Source of the DNA: Pseudomonas amygdali
GTDB lineage: Bacteria > Pseudomonadota > Gammaproteobacteria > Pseudomonadales > Pseudomonadaceae
Assembly: GCF_002699855.1 (NCBI RefSeq)
Contig: NZ_LKBW01000001.1
Span: forward strand, 1 to 64,000
Reading direction: 5' to 3'
Length of the DNA: 64,000 bases
The notes beneath the pieces were generated by a model. That model was not told the origin of the DNA. It saw only the letters and a program-made list of their open reading frames with translations, and made no database searches. How positions within the stretch are numbered: the first letter of the stretch is position 1; each line of letters starts with the position of its first letter. The position numbers were made by a program, and so were the translations under genes. Shown here in pieces: positions 48,933-59,428 of this stretch.

Positions 48933-49511
48933 TTACTTCTTCTGTACGCCTTCGAAGCTGATGTCCAGATCCAGCGTCTGCGACGTCGGGCCTGGGCCCT
49001 TGATGCCGAAGTCGTTCAGGTTCAGCGTCGAAGTACCGTTGAAGCCGGCACGGTAGCCGCCCCACGGATCCTTGCCTTCGCCGTTGAAGGTTGCCTTGAT
49101 GACGATTGGCTTGGTCACGCCGTGCAGGGTCAGGTCGCCAGTGACGTCAGCCGTTTTCTCGCCAGTCGATTTGACTGCGGTGGAAACGAATTTGGCTTCC
49201 GGGTATTTGGCAACGTCCAGGAAATCCTTGCTGGAGATGTGTTTGTCGCGCTCGGCGTGGTTGGTGAACAGGCTGGCGGTTTTCAGCTCGACATTGATTT
49301 TGCTGGCTTCAGGCTTGGCAGCGTCGAAGCTGAACGTGCCGTCCCAGTCCTTGAAGGTACCGTGAATGAAGCTGTAGCCCAGGTGGCTGATCTTGAAGTC
49401 AACGAATGCGTGTTGACCTTCCTTGTCGATAACGTAGTCGGCGGCCATGGCCTGGCCAGCAGACAACAGTGCGGTACCCAGAGCCAGAGCGGCGAGAGAC
49501 TTCTTCAACAT
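48933..49511 (-). CDS. yceI: YceI-family periplasmic protein
   Basis: A 192-residue protein from the ATG at 49511 ([20 protein letters not shown]) with a signal peptide cut near AMA-ADYVID. It has the YceI lipocalin-like barrel: [40 protein letters not shown], and [16 protein letters not shown]. The family binds isoprenoid-type lipids. The P. aeruginosa counterpart at this locus is described as a secreted protease (PasP). It lies 27 bp after the cytochrome b561 gene, so the two are likely co-transcribed. Confidence 0.9.
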   Translation of the reverse strand: MLKKSLAALALGTALLSAGQAMAADYVIDKEGQHAFVDFKISHLGYSFIHGTFKDWDGTFSFDAAKPEASKINVELKTASLFTNHAERDKHISSKDFLDVAKYPEAKFVSTAVKSTGEKTADVTGDLTLHGVTKPIVIKATFNGEGKDPWGGYRAGFNGTSTLNLNDFGIKGPGPTSQTLDLDISFEGVQKK

Positions 49512-49538
49512 GCTTTTATTCCCGTTTTGGTTGAACAA

Positions 49539-50087
49539 TCAATTACGACCCAGCATACGCTTGAGGGTCACATCGCGATCGATGAAGTGGTGTTTCAATG
49601 CTGCAAGACCGTGGAGCCCCGCGAATATCACGATGACCCAGGCCAGATACAGGTGAATCCAGCCAGCCGTTTCGGCCTGATCAGGAAGGCCTGAGACCAG
49701 CGCTGGAACATCGAACAGGCCGAATACCGGTATCCCCACGCCGTCAGCGGTGGAGATGAGGTAACCGGCAAACATCACGGCAAACAGTGCTACATACAAA
49801 AACAGGTGACCGAATGCGGCACCGATGCGCGTCAACTTACTGTAGCTGGTCAACGGCGGCGGTGGCGGACTGAGCAGACGCCAGACCACGCGGATCAGCA
49901 TGATCGCAAACAGCGTGATGCCGATGCTCTTGTGCAGATCAGGGCCTGCCTTGCGCCACGTATCGTAGTAATCCAGCCCGACCATCCACAGCCCCAACGC
50001 GAACATACCAAACACGACAGCAGCCACACCCCAGTGCAGCACCATGCTGACCAGACCGTAGCGAGAGGATGAATTACGTAGCTGCAT
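49539..50087 (-). CDS. Cytochrome b561 family protein
   Basis: A 182-residue inner-membrane protein with four helices and heme-ligand histidines in VLHWGVAAVVFG, DLHKSIGITLFAIML, IHLYLAWVIVIFAGLHGLAALKHH. It belongs to the YodB/CybB superoxide:quinone-type b561 family. Pairing with yceI recurs in many bacteria. The last residues, RDVTLKRMLGRN, are typical. The gap upstream presumably holds the promoter. Confidence 0.9.
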   Translation of the reverse strand: MQLRNSSSRYGLVSMVLHWGVAAVVFGMFALGLWMVGLDYYDTWRKAGPDLHKSIGITLFAIMLIRVVWRLLSPPPPPLTSYSKLTRIGAAFGHLFLYVALFAVMFAGYLISTADGVGIPVFGLFDVPALVSGLPDQAETAGWIHLYLAWVIVIFAGLHGLAALKHHFIDRDVTLKRMLGRN

Positions 50088-50390
50088 TACCAGTACCTTG
50101 TCAGAAGTGTTACCAGACTAGCTTTTTATCTATCGAATGAAAGCGCAAAATTTCGCTCGGACATATCGAACAATACGATAGGTCTGTTGGACGTTTCGTA
50201 CGCCGGTTCTGCTGGTTACACCAACACCTGACAGGCTTTACAGCATCTCAGGCTGTCCTCGCTGCGGCAGCATCTCGATAATTTGCTGTCAGTAATACTT
50301 TGCAATGACCATCGGCCGTTCGATACCGATGAACGGCATGATCCGCTCAGATATCCCCAGCCCACATAGACAGAACGAATTCAGCGCGCA
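50088..50390. promoter_or_regulatory. Promoter region of the b561-yceI pair
   Basis: A gap without a gene. At 50164-50180 there is TATCG-N7-CGATA, a 17-bp dyad that could bind a dimeric regulator. It also holds an AGCGCAAAATTTCGCT near-palindrome at about 50142-50157. No clear -35/-10 pair was assigned. Confidence 0.35.
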
Positions 50391-50421
50391 TAAAAAAAGG
50401 ACGCGGTATACACCGCGTCCT
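50391..50421 (-). terminator. Intrinsic terminator after the amine oxidase gene
   Basis: AGGACGCGGT and ACCGCGTCCT (50398-50421) form a 10-bp stem with a four-base loop. Read leftward it is followed by seven T. Confidence 0.95.
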
Positions 50422-50443
50422 CTTTCGCTCAGCTATTGCCCGG

Positions 50444-52303
50444 TCAGTTGTTAACGCCTGCGGGCGCTGTTTCAGCAGGGGTTTTGGCAGGAGCCGGTTT
50501 GCTCTGAGCCTTTTTCGCAGCTTCCTTTTTTGCTGCTTCTTTCTTCGCCGCTTCTTTTTTGGCGGCTTCCTTGCTCTGCGGCTTTTTCGCAGGCTCAGCC
50601 TTGGTCGCCGGTTTCTTCGCAGGCTCGGCTTTTACCGGCGGCTTGGCAGGCTGGACAACCGGCGCAACCACGGGTGCTGGCGCGGTAACAGGTGCTGGAG
50701 CTGCAGCCGGTTCCGGGGCCTTCTCTACCGGAGCAGGTGCCGGGGCCGGTTCTTCACCACCACCAAACATGCGCGAGAAGAAGCCCGGCTTGTCGGCCTG
50801 CGGCTTGGCAGGTTCAGCCGGTTTGTCGGACGAACCACCGAACAGGTTGCTGAAGAAATTGCCTTCGAACTTCTGCGAAGCCGGGGCCGGTGCTTTCGGC
50901 GGTGCAACCTTGACCGGTTCGAACGACTTGCCAGCCGCCAGATCCTGGACCTGACCAGCCGCACGCTGACCGCTGCGCAAGGCACCTTCCAGAGTGCCGG
51001 GGTACAAGGTGTCGGTGTGCTCGCCAGCAAAGGCTACGCGCAGAATCGGCCGCTCCCACAGACGCCAGTATTTACTGATCTGGCCGGGACCGAATGCCAG
51101 GTAGGAACCACCCGTGGACGGGTCGACGCTGTAACGGCGGATTTCATAGCCGGTGTAAGCGCCACGTGCTTCAGGGTAGAACGCATGCAGGCGGATCAGC
51201 ACCTGATCGACCATCTGCTTGTCGCCGAAGGCTTGCATGATGCGTGCGTTGTCGCCGGACAGGTTGATCACCACGTTGGCGCCGCCCTTGAGCGCGGGCT
51301 CTACCCACAACATGCCCAGACCGGTGTTACTGAACACTTCACCGGACATGCGTGCCTTGCTGTCCCAGACCGGGGTCTTGAACTTGAGCATGATCTGGTC
51401 GCGCCAGCCGTAGTTGGTGCTCTTGATCGCGCCCATGTGCTGAGCGTCCAGCGCAGGCGTCATCTGGATCTTGCCCAGCGAGCGCAGCGGTACAGCCATA
51501 ACCACGTAATCTGCGGTGTAGCTGGTTGCGCCAGCCTTGACGGTGACCTTGTCCTTTTCCTGGACGACTGCCGTCACCGGCGAGTTGGTCTTGACGGTCT
51601 TGAGCTGCTTGACGAACGCCTGGGTCAGCACCGCACTGCCACCGGGCAGGCGCGCAGCACGCAAGTCACGCTCGTCGACCGAGCGATAAACCCGCGATTG
51701 CTGGGCGAGGTACAGCAACGACAGGCGCGAAGGCTCGTCGTAGCGTGTACGGATCTGCTGGTTGATCAGCTGACGCGCCGTGGCCGGCAGGTTCAGGCGG
51801 TCCAGCCAGTTGGCGACGTTGATCTGGTCCAGCGCGAACAAGGTGCTGTTGGACGCAGGGTTTTCCGGGTCGTCAACCGAGCGCGCGAGGTTATCCAGCG
51901 TGTCGTTGTAGCGCTTGATGGCTTCGGCGGTCGCAGGCTGTTTGACGGCCAGGTCAGCCTGGGTGAAGTACACACCGTCGATCAGGTAGCTGGGCGTGCG
52001 CACGAATTCAGGCGCAGGCACGGTAGGCAGCTTGAAGCTGTCCAGGTAGCGGTTCAGCACTGGCTGAGCCTTGGTGTTGCCGATCCACTCGCTGGTCGCC
52101 AGACCGGAACGTCCGCCCAGGCTGGGCTTGGCTTCCAGTAGCGTCACCTGCCAGCCTTTGGCCTGCAGTTCATAGGCAGCGGTCAAGCCTGCCAGACCAC
52201 CACCGACGACAATGGCGGTTCGTTGTTTTTCATCGGCGAGCGTAGAAACGCTGACCAACCCTGCCACTATCAGCGCACAGGCGCGCAGCCACCCAGAAAG
52301 CAT
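50444..52303 (-). CDS. FAD-dependent amine oxidase with a long Lys/Ala/Pro-rich C-terminal tail
   Basis: About 619 residues from the ATG at 52303 (MLSGWLRACALIVAGLVSVS), GGAG upstream, with a signal peptide. The FAD fold is AIVVGGGLAGLTAAYELQAKGW with LLEAKPSLGGRS, and the C-terminal FAD segment is FAGEHTDTLYPGTLEGALRSG. Residues from about 480 leave the fold: two short hydrophobic motifs (NFFSNLFGGSS and GFFSRMFGGGE), Pro/Ala stretches, and four KKEAA repeats ending near the stop. It is a monoamine-oxidase-type enzyme, probably exported. The substrate is unknown and the tail function is unknown. Confidence 0.87.
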   Translation of the reverse strand: MLSGWLRACALIVAGLVSVSTLADEKQRTAIVVGGGLAGLTAAYELQAKGWQVTLLEAKPSLGGRSGLATSEWIGNTKAQPVLNRYLDSFKLPTVPAPEFVRTPSYLIDGVYFTQADLAVKQPATAEAIKRYNDTLDNLARSVDDPENPASNSTLFALDQINVANWLDRLNLPATARQLINQQIRTRYDEPSRLSLLYLAQQSRVYRSVDERDLRAARLPGGSAVLTQAFVKQLKTVKTNSPVTAVVQEKDKVTVKAGATSYTADYVVMAVPLRSLGKIQMTPALDAQHMGAIKSTNYGWRDQIMLKFKTPVWDSKARMSGEVFSNTGLGMLWVEPALKGGANVVINLSGDNARIMQAFGDKQMVDQVLIRLHAFYPEARGAYTGYEIRRYSVDPSTGGSYLAFGPGQISKYWRLWERPILRVAFAGEHTDTLYPGTLEGALRSGQRAAGQVQDLAAGKSFEPVKVAPPKAPAPASQKFEGNFFSNLFGGSSDKPAEPAKPQADKPGFFSRMFGGGEEPAPAPAPVEKAPEPAAAPAPVTAPAPVVAPVVQPAKPPVKAEPAKKPATKAEPAKKPQSKEAAKKEAAKKEAAKKEAAKKAQSKPAPAKTPAETAPAGVNN

Positions 52304-52512
52304 TCGGCGAACTCCAGAAAACATAGGGAAGATTGGGCAAGTCAGCCCGGCACATCGACTTGCTGCGCAGGATACGCGAGCCATCAAATAGCCGCCAGCA
52401 ATGTCCATCAGCTGTTAAAACTGCATCAAAGGTTGTTCCGCAGCCGGGCATTGCATAGGCTTGCGCGATTGTTCGTCCTCGCATCAGGCGAGTCGCTACC
52501 CGGAGATTGAAA

Positions 52513-53919
<1,407 letters not shown>

Positions 53920-53949
53920 GGCTGGAATTTGCGGCGCCGCGACTGACGC

Positions 53950-54025
53950 CTTCGCGGACAAGTCCGCTCCCACGAGCGGACCGGGCAACACCGCATTAAT
54001 GTGGGAGCGGACTTGTCCGCGAAAG
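53950..54025. repeat. REPIN, family B inverted pair between bioA and rsmE
   Basis: CTTCGCGGACAAGTCCGCTC at 53950 and the inverse GGGAGCGGACTTGTCCGCGA near 54003 flank about 27 bp. Confidence 0.92.
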
Positions 54026-54061
54026 GGCCATCACAAAACAACACCGGAACCGAGACACACC

Positions 54062-54781
54062 ATGAGACTCTCCCGCTTTTTTACTGAAGCGCCGCTTAGC
54101 CTGGGCGAGCACGAACTGCCTGAGGCCCAGGCGCATTACATCAGCCGCGTGCTGCGCATGACCGAAGGTGACGCGCTGCAACTGTTCGACGGATCGGGCC
54201 AGGAGTTTCGCGGCACCTTGCTGGAAGTCGGCAAGAAGCGCGTGCATGTGCAACTGACCGAAAGCTTTGCAGGGCAAGTCGAGTCAGGGCTGCGCATTCA
54301 TCTGGGCCAGGGCCTGTCGCGTGGTGAACGCATGGACTGGGCTATTCAGAAGGCTACCGAGCTGGGCGTCAGCGAAATTACCCCGATTGTCAGCGAGCGC
54401 TGTGAGGTGCGTCTCAAGGACGAGCGCGCCGAGAAGCGCCAGGCGCATTGGCAACAGATCGCAATCAGCGCCTGCGAGCAGTGCGGTCGCTCGGTGGTGC
54501 CGGTGATTCATGCGCCGATGCCACTGGCCGAGTGGATCAAGCATACCGAGGCCGACCTGAAACTGGTCCTGCACCCGGTGGCCGAGCCGCTGACCAGCCA
54601 TGACAAGCCAGCCAGCCTGGCCTTCCTGATTGGTCCGGAAGGCGGCTTGAACGACGCAGAAGTCGATCAGGCGCAAGCCGCTGGATTCCACGCCGCGCGC
54701 CTCGGCCCGCGCGTTCTGCGCACTGAAACCGCCCCGGTGGTCGCGCTCAGCGTGGCGCAACAGCTGTGGGGCGATTTTTGA
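54062..54781 (+). CDS. rsmE: 16S rRNA (uracil-1498-N3)-methyltransferase
   Basis: A 239-residue SPOUT-family enzyme that methylates U1498 in 16S rRNA. The start MRLSRFFTEAPLSLGEHELP at 54062 matches the family; the longer open frame from 53843 runs across bioA and the REPIN. N-terminal PUA-like part, then the knot with ELGVSEITPIVSERCEVRL, FLIGPEGGLNDAEVDQA and LGPRVLRTETAPVVAL. Confidence 0.95.
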   Translation: MRLSRFFTEAPLSLGEHELPEAQAHYISRVLRMTEGDALQLFDGSGQEFRGTLLEVGKKRVHVQLTESFAGQVESGLRIHLGQGLSRGERMDWAIQKATELGVSEITPIVSERCEVRLKDERAEKRQAHWQQIAISACEQCGRSVVPVIHAPMPLAEWIKHTEADLKLVLHPVAEPLTSHDKPASLAFLIGPEGGLNDAEVDQAQAAGFHAARLGPRVLRTETAPVVALSVAQQLWGDF

Positions 54782-54887
54782 TCATTTGATGCGTCCTCAA
54801 ACGCGCTGCACGCTCAGAATCAGACACCGGCTCGCTCCCACAAGGATTTGCATTTACCCAGCCATTGAGGCCTGAACCTGGCCATTT

Positions 54888-55502
54888 TCACAGCACATAA
54901 AAACAAATCGCCACGAAGTGCATCAAACTGCCGCCAATGACGAACAGGTGCCAGATGCCGTGAAAGTGGCGGATCTGGTCGTAGGCGAAGAACAGAATGC
55001 CGACGGTGTACAGCACACCGCCGCCGGCCAGCCAGATGAAGCCCGCCAGGCCGAGCGCAGCAATCAGTGGTTTGACCGCCACGAGGACGATCCAGCCCAT
55101 CACGGCGTAGATCACGATGGACATGATTCGCGCTTCAGAGCGGGGTTTTATCTCCTGCAGAATGCCGATCAGCGCCAGCCCCCAGACAATTCCGAACAGG
55201 GTCCAGCCCCATGCGCCGCGCAATGTCACCAGACAGAACGGCGTGTAACTGCCCGCAATCATCAGGTAGATCGAAAAGTGATCGACCTTCTGCATGATCG
55301 ATTTCGAACGGCCCTTGACGCTGTGGTAGATCGTCGAAACGCTGTACAGCGTGACCAGACAGGCGCCATAGATCGCAATGCTGACCACCTTCCAGACATC
55401 GCCGTGCAGACTCGCCATCACCAATAGCCAGATTGCGCCGACACCGGCCAGTACTGCGCCCACCAGGTGGGACCAGGCGTTGAATTTTTCTCCGTAATAC
55501 AT
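54888..55502 (-). CDS. PAQR / hemolysin III-family membrane protein
   Basis: A 204-residue protein from the ATG at 55502 (MYYGEKFNAWSHLVGAVLAG) with seven helices. Conserved His and Asp positions for zinc: FNAWSHLVGA, VSTIYHSVKG, DHFSIYLMIAGSYTPFCL, and the end GGSLMHFVAICFYVL. It belongs to the HlyIII/YqfA family; despite the name, bacterial members are not proven toxins. It diverges from mdcR. Confidence 0.9.
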   Translation of the reverse strand: MYYGEKFNAWSHLVGAVLAGVGAIWLLVMASLHGDVWKVVSIAIYGACLVTLYSVSTIYHSVKGRSKSIMQKVDHFSIYLMIAGSYTPFCLVTLRGAWGWTLFGIVWGLALIGILQEIKPRSEARIMSIVIYAVMGWIVLVAVKPLIAALGLAGFIWLAGGGVLYTVGILFFAYDQIRHFHGIWHLFVIGGSLMHFVAICFYVL

Positions 55503-55656
55503 CCGCTCAATACCCTCTTGTGGCAAAACACTGGGAGCAGAGGCTCGCGGTTATTGAAACAAATCGCAACACCCTGTTTCAGTGACGGATATTTTAAGCA
55601 GCTATCGGCGCACGACTTGTGCACAATCAGCGCACATCAATAACCAGCGCCACGAC

Positions 55657-56583
55657 ATGCAGATCGATGACGAACTGACGCTCAAGAAACTGGAAATATT
55701 CCTGGCCTTCATGCGCACCGGCAATCTGGCGCGGGCGGCGGAGGAGTTGCAGACCAGCAACGTCAGCGTGCACCGCGCCATTCACTCGTTGGAAAGCGCC
55801 CTGCGTTGCCCGCTGTTCAAACACGAAGGCCGCAACCTTACGCCGCTGGAAAGCGCGTATGTGCTGGAAGAGCGTGCGCAGAAGCTGGTGCAGGATGTGC
55901 TCGCCACCGTAGAGCTGACCCGTCAGGCGGCAGGCTTTTCGGCGGCACGCTTCCGCCTTGGGGCTTTGTATTCACTGACCGTCAAGACGGTGCCGCAGCT
56001 GATCATGGGCCTGAAAATCCGCCGCAGCGAGCTGAATATCGATCTGATTCTGGGTTCGAACATGGACCTGCTGTACAAGCTCAAGAACATGGAAGTCGAC
56101 GCCATGCTGGTGTCGCTTGATGAAAGCACCCATGACCCGGACTGCGAGCAGCTGGCGTTGTTTTCCGACGATATCTTCCTGGCTGTGCCCACCGATTCGC
56201 CGTTTGCCGAGCACAGCGAGGTGGATCTCAGCGACCTGCGTGAAGCGACATTTATCACCCTCACCCAAGGCTTTGCCACTCATCGCGATGGCATACGGGT
56301 GTTTCAGCAGGCCGGGTTCGAGCCCAAAGTAGCGATGCAGGTCAATGACATCTTCACCCTGCTGAGCATGGTCAGTTCCGGCGTCGGCTATGCGCTGCTG
56401 CCGGGGCGCATAGCCGCAGTGTATGAAAACCGCGTGCGGCTGATTCCATTGCAGAGCCGCTACCGGATGCAGCAACACATCGGCATGGTCTTTCTCAAGT
56501 CCAGAGAGCGAGACCCTAACCTGCTGGCGCTGCTGGCCGAGTGTCGGATGTATGCGAATCGCCTGCTGGAGCAGGCGACCTGA
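55657..56583 (+). CDS. mdcR: LysR-family regulator, probably MdcR of the malonate operon
   Basis: A 308-residue LysR regulator from MQIDDELTLKKLEIFLAFMR at 55657. The winged HTH lies at about residues 8-65 (TGNLARAAEELQTSNVSVHRAIHSLESALRC is its core region), and a type 2 periplasmic-binding effector domain fills the rest. It converges on mdcM with a 10-bp gap, so it sits at the downstream end of the operon it likely activates in response to malonate. Assignment rests on family and position. Confidence 0.82.
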   Translation: MQIDDELTLKKLEIFLAFMRTGNLARAAEELQTSNVSVHRAIHSLESALRCPLFKHEGRNLTPLESAYVLEERAQKLVQDVLATVELTRQAAGFSAARFRLGALYSLTVKTVPQLIMGLKIRRSELNIDLILGSNMDLLYKLKNMEVDAMLVSLDESTHDPDCEQLALFSDDIFLAVPTDSPFAEHSEVDLSDLREATFITLTQGFATHRDGIRVFQQAGFEPKVAMQVNDIFTLLSMVSSGVGYALLPGRIAAVYENRVRLIPLQSRYRMQQHIGMVFLKSRERDPNLLALLAECRMYANRLLEQAT

Positions 56584-56593
56584 TCGAAGGGAT

Positions 56594-57358
56594 CTAACCG
56601 ACGATTGCGCGCACGATGAAATACAGCACCGACGGCCCCAGCAGACAGCCCAGTCCGGTATGAAAAGTGGCGGTCAGCGCGCCATAAGGCACCAGACGCC
56701 GATCCGTTGCCGCCAGCCCTGCGGTAACGCCGCTGACAGTACCCGCCAGACCACCGAAAACCATCGCCGAACGCGGGTTGTCCAGCCCCATCCAGCGCGC
56801 CGCCACGGGCGTACCGACCATCACCAGAATCGCCTTGATCAGGCCGGTGGCAATCGACAGGGCCATCACGTCGGAGGTCGCACCCAACGCAGCACCGGTC
56901 ACCGGGCCGACGATGTAGGTCACAGCACCCGCGCCAATGGTGGTCATGCTGATTGCATCGCGGTAGCCAAACACCCAGGCAATGCTCGCGCCCACGATAA
57001 ACGGCAGAATCGTGCCCAACAGCAAGGCAATTGCTCCGATCAGCCCGGCCTTGCGTGCCTCGGTTGCCTGCACTTCAAAGGCAGTCGCCACGATGGCGAA
57101 GTCACGCAACATCGCCCCGCCCATCAGGCCGATGCCTGAGAACAGCGCCATATCGGCAAGCCCCTTCTGGCCGCCGGTCAACGTGCCGCCGACCCAGGCC
57201 AGAATCAGCCCGATGACAATCGCGATGGCCGAGCCATGCACCCGGCCGAACGTCAGGCGCTTTGAAAGCACCACCGAGACCCACATGATGATACCGACGA
57301 AGGCAAATGCGGTGATCAGCCCGTTGTGTTCAAGTCCTTTCTCGATGAGGTCCCACAT
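56594..57358 (-). CDS. mdcM: Malonate transporter subunit MdcM
   Basis: A 254-residue membrane protein with about eight helices, like MadM of Malonomonas. Conserved stretches include GGTLTGGQKGLADMALFSG, TTIGAGAVTYIVGPVTGAALG and GLAGTVSGVTAGLAATD. With MdcL it forms a two-component, probably cation-coupled, malonate importer. It lies 1 bp after mdcL. Confidence 0.9.
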   Translation of the reverse strand: MWDLIEKGLEHNGLITAFAFVGIIMWVSVVLSKRLTFGRVHGSAIAIVIGLILAWVGGTLTGGQKGLADMALFSGIGLMGGAMLRDFAIVATAFEVQATEARKAGLIGAIALLLGTILPFIVGASIAWVFGYRDAISMTTIGAGAVTYIVGPVTGAALGATSDVMALSIATGLIKAILVMVGTPVAARWMGLDNPRSAMVFGGLAGTVSGVTAGLAATDRRLVPYGALTATFHTGLGCLLGPSVLYFIVRAIVG

Positions 57359-57359
57359 A

Positions 57360-57788
57360 TCAGCGACCTCCAGCCGGGGCTATTTCAGGCTTGATCACAG
57401 GCGTCAGCAGCGGCTCTTCCTTGGGTAAAGGCTCGCCGCGATTGGTGCGGCTGATCACTGCGATGGTGCAGGCGCAGAGCACCACAGAACCGACAGCGGC
57501 CAATACCGCCACCGGCCCGCCCTTGAGTGCGGTCACAACGTTTTGTTGCGCGGCCATCGCCACCACGACCGGTATGTACAGCGCGCCCCAGAAACCCACG
57601 CCCATTTCGCAGTCCTTGGTCATGCCGCCGTGTTTCTGCATCCACAGACGTGCGCAGATCAACAGGATCATGGCGATCCCGACCCCGCCCACATTGGATT
57701 TCACGCCCAGCAGAACGCCGAGCATGTCACCGAGAATCACGCCCGCGAGCGTGCAGATAGCCAGTAGTGCAACACCATAGATAATCAT
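57360..57788 (-). CDS. mdcL: Malonate transporter subunit MdcL
   Basis: A 142-residue membrane protein, MadL-like, with about four helices (VALLAICTLAGVILGDMLG, GGVGIAMILLICARLWMQ, GALYIPVVVAMAAQQNVV, AVLAAVGSVVLCACTIAVIS) and a short cytoplasmic end. It partners MdcM. Pseudomonads use this pair instead of the single MdcF carrier of Klebsiella. The gap to mdcH is 69 bp. Confidence 0.9.
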   Translation of the reverse strand: MIIYGVALLAICTLAGVILGDMLGVLLGVKSNVGGVGIAMILLICARLWMQKHGGMTKDCEMGVGFWGALYIPVVVAMAAQQNVVTALKGGPVAVLAAVGSVVLCACTIAVISRTNRGEPLPKEEPLLTPVIKPEIAPAGGR

Positions 57789-57857
57789 TGTTATTATTCC
57801 TCTGTTTGCATTGCTGAAGTTGTTGTTTTTGTCCTTCGTAGCAGCTGCACGGCGGCT

Positions 57858-58793
57858 CTATGGAGTGCGGCGAACCTCCTCGTGCGACAGCGCGATCAGG
57901 CTGTCCAGACGCGCAGCCTGAAAGGCCAGCGCTGTTCCTTGCTGGAAGACTTTGCGCGCCAGCCCGGTCAACACGGCACCGGGCGGCAATTCGATGTGCA
58001 GGCGCACGCCTCGCTCCCAGGCAGTTTCCACGGTGCTGCGCCAGTCGATGACCCGGCACATGTTGAAGGCCAGGTCATCACGCAGTTTTTCGGCATTCAG
58101 CAGCGGACGCGCCGTGCTGCCGCTGAGGTAACGTATCTTCGGCGCCTGCAACGCAACCCTTGAAAAGGCTTCTGCCAGTTGCTGCGCGGGAGCTTCCAGC
58201 AAGGCGCAATGCGACGGCACGCTGACCGCAAGACGCTTGACCGCCGCGGCCCCCGACGCCTTGGCCAAATGACTGACCTGCTGCATCGCCTCGACGCTGC
58301 CCGAGATCACCATCTGGTTGTCGGCGTTGATATTGGCGAGAAACACCGGCATTTGCGGGCTGTGTACTTGCCTGATCAGCGCCTCGACCTGTGTCTGGTC
58401 CAGACCGATCACCGCAGTCATGCCATAACCTTCGGGCCAGGCGTTCTGCATCAACTCGCCGCGCAACGCGACCAGGCGCACAGCATCGTCAAAGGCCAGC
58501 GCCCCCGAAATCACCGCTGCCGGATAAGCGCCGATGGACAGCCCTGCAACGTAGTCCGGCACACAGTCGCGCGCCTGCAACAGGCGGGCGCAGGCGACAC
58601 CGGCGATCAACAGGCAAAGCTGGACGGCGCGGGTCGCTTGCAGCGCCTGAGTGCTGTCCAGCGCCAGTACGTCTTCGCCCAGAGCATCGGCAGCTTCCTG
58701 CAGGCAATCGTGGAGGACAGGGTCGTCGGGTAACTGATGCAGCATGCCGGCCTGCTGCGCGCCCTGACCGGGAAACACCCACAGGCTGCTCAT
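57858..58793 (-). CDS. mdcH: Malonate decarboxylase-associated malonyl-CoA:ACP transacylase MdcH
   Basis: A 311-residue FabD-like acyltransferase from the ATG at 58793 (MSSLWVFPGQGAQQAGMLHQ). The nucleophile Ser is in VAGLSIGAYPAAVISG, the His in SVPSHCALLEAPA. It loads a malonyl group from malonyl-CoA onto the MdcC carrier to start the cycle. It overlaps mdcG by 4 bp. Confidence 0.92.
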   Translation of the reverse strand: MSSLWVFPGQGAQQAGMLHQLPDDPVLHDCLQEAADALGEDVLALDSTQALQATRAVQLCLLIAGVACARLLQARDCVPDYVAGLSIGAYPAAVISGALAFDDAVRLVALRGELMQNAWPEGYGMTAVIGLDQTQVEALIRQVHSPQMPVFLANINADNQMVISGSVEAMQQVSHLAKASGAAAVKRLAVSVPSHCALLEAPAQQLAEAFSRVALQAPKIRYLSGSTARPLLNAEKLRDDLAFNMCRVIDWRSTVETAWERGVRLHIELPPGAVLTGLARKVFQQGTALAFQAARLDSLIALSHEEVRRTP

Positions 58794-59428
58794 GCGCACG
58801 CCCCGATCAGATGCCATGGGTCTGCAACCAGCCGCGCCCCTGCTGCGGTCTTGAGCAACACCCGCCCCGCTGGGCGCGCCCATTCACGCAGCGCCACAGC
58901 GCCATGATCGAGTTGCAGCTGCACATCGACCCGGCAGACCGATGTTTCCAGCGCCTCGACCAATTCGGCTGCGCAACTCCGACTTAACGGCTCAGATGTA
59001 CGCAAAATCAGGTCCAGATCGCTGTCCTGATTCAACGCCGCAATACCACTGGCCAATTCGAACCCGGCGCTGCCGCCAACGCCCCAGACCAGTTCCAGCG
59101 CATCCATCACCGGGCGGACCTGACGCAAGGCACGCAATGCGGGCCAGTCCTGAATATTCTCGACCGGGCACAAGACCAGTTGTTCGGGGGTTACCCGCCG
59201 ATAGACATCCGTCAACAGCATGCTCGCGGCATAGCGCTGCTCACGACCGTAGCCGCGCAACCCTACGGCCACCTGACCGGCTGGCATGGCCTGCCGACGC
59301 ACCACAACCGGCTGCCCGGCCAGCACCGTTTCGACCGCCCATTTGGGCGCATCGTCCGGCAAGGCAGACAGTGGCATGCCCCACAGCAAATCATGGGGCA
59401 ATACTGCGCAAGCGCTGTCGATCACCAT
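58790..59428 (-). CDS. mdcG: Phosphoribosyl-dephospho-CoA transferase MdcG
   Basis: A 212-residue nucleotidyltransferase-type enzyme that attaches the triphosphoribosyl-dephospho-CoA prosthetic group to MdcC. The catalytic segment reads GVGGSAGFELASG followed by DSDLDLILRTSE with two Asp. It overlaps mdcE by 7 bp and mdcH by 4 bp. Confidence 0.9.
   Translation of the reverse strand: MVIDSACAVLPHDLLWGMPLSALPDDAPKWAVETVLAGQPVVVRRQAMPAGQVAVGLRGYGREQRYAASMLLTDVYRRVTPEQLVLCPVENIQDWPALRALRQVRPVMDALELVWGVGGSAGFELASGIAALNQDSDLDLILRTSEPLSRSCAAELVEALETSVCRVDVQLQLDHGAVALREWARPAGRVLLKTAAGARLVADPWHLIGACA

Noticed and set aside
48807-49694. A 295-residue + strand open frame across the REP block and yceI
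   Set aside because: It starts inside repeats and runs antisense to yceI and the b561 gene, both of which have clear family features and a signal peptide or heme ligands.
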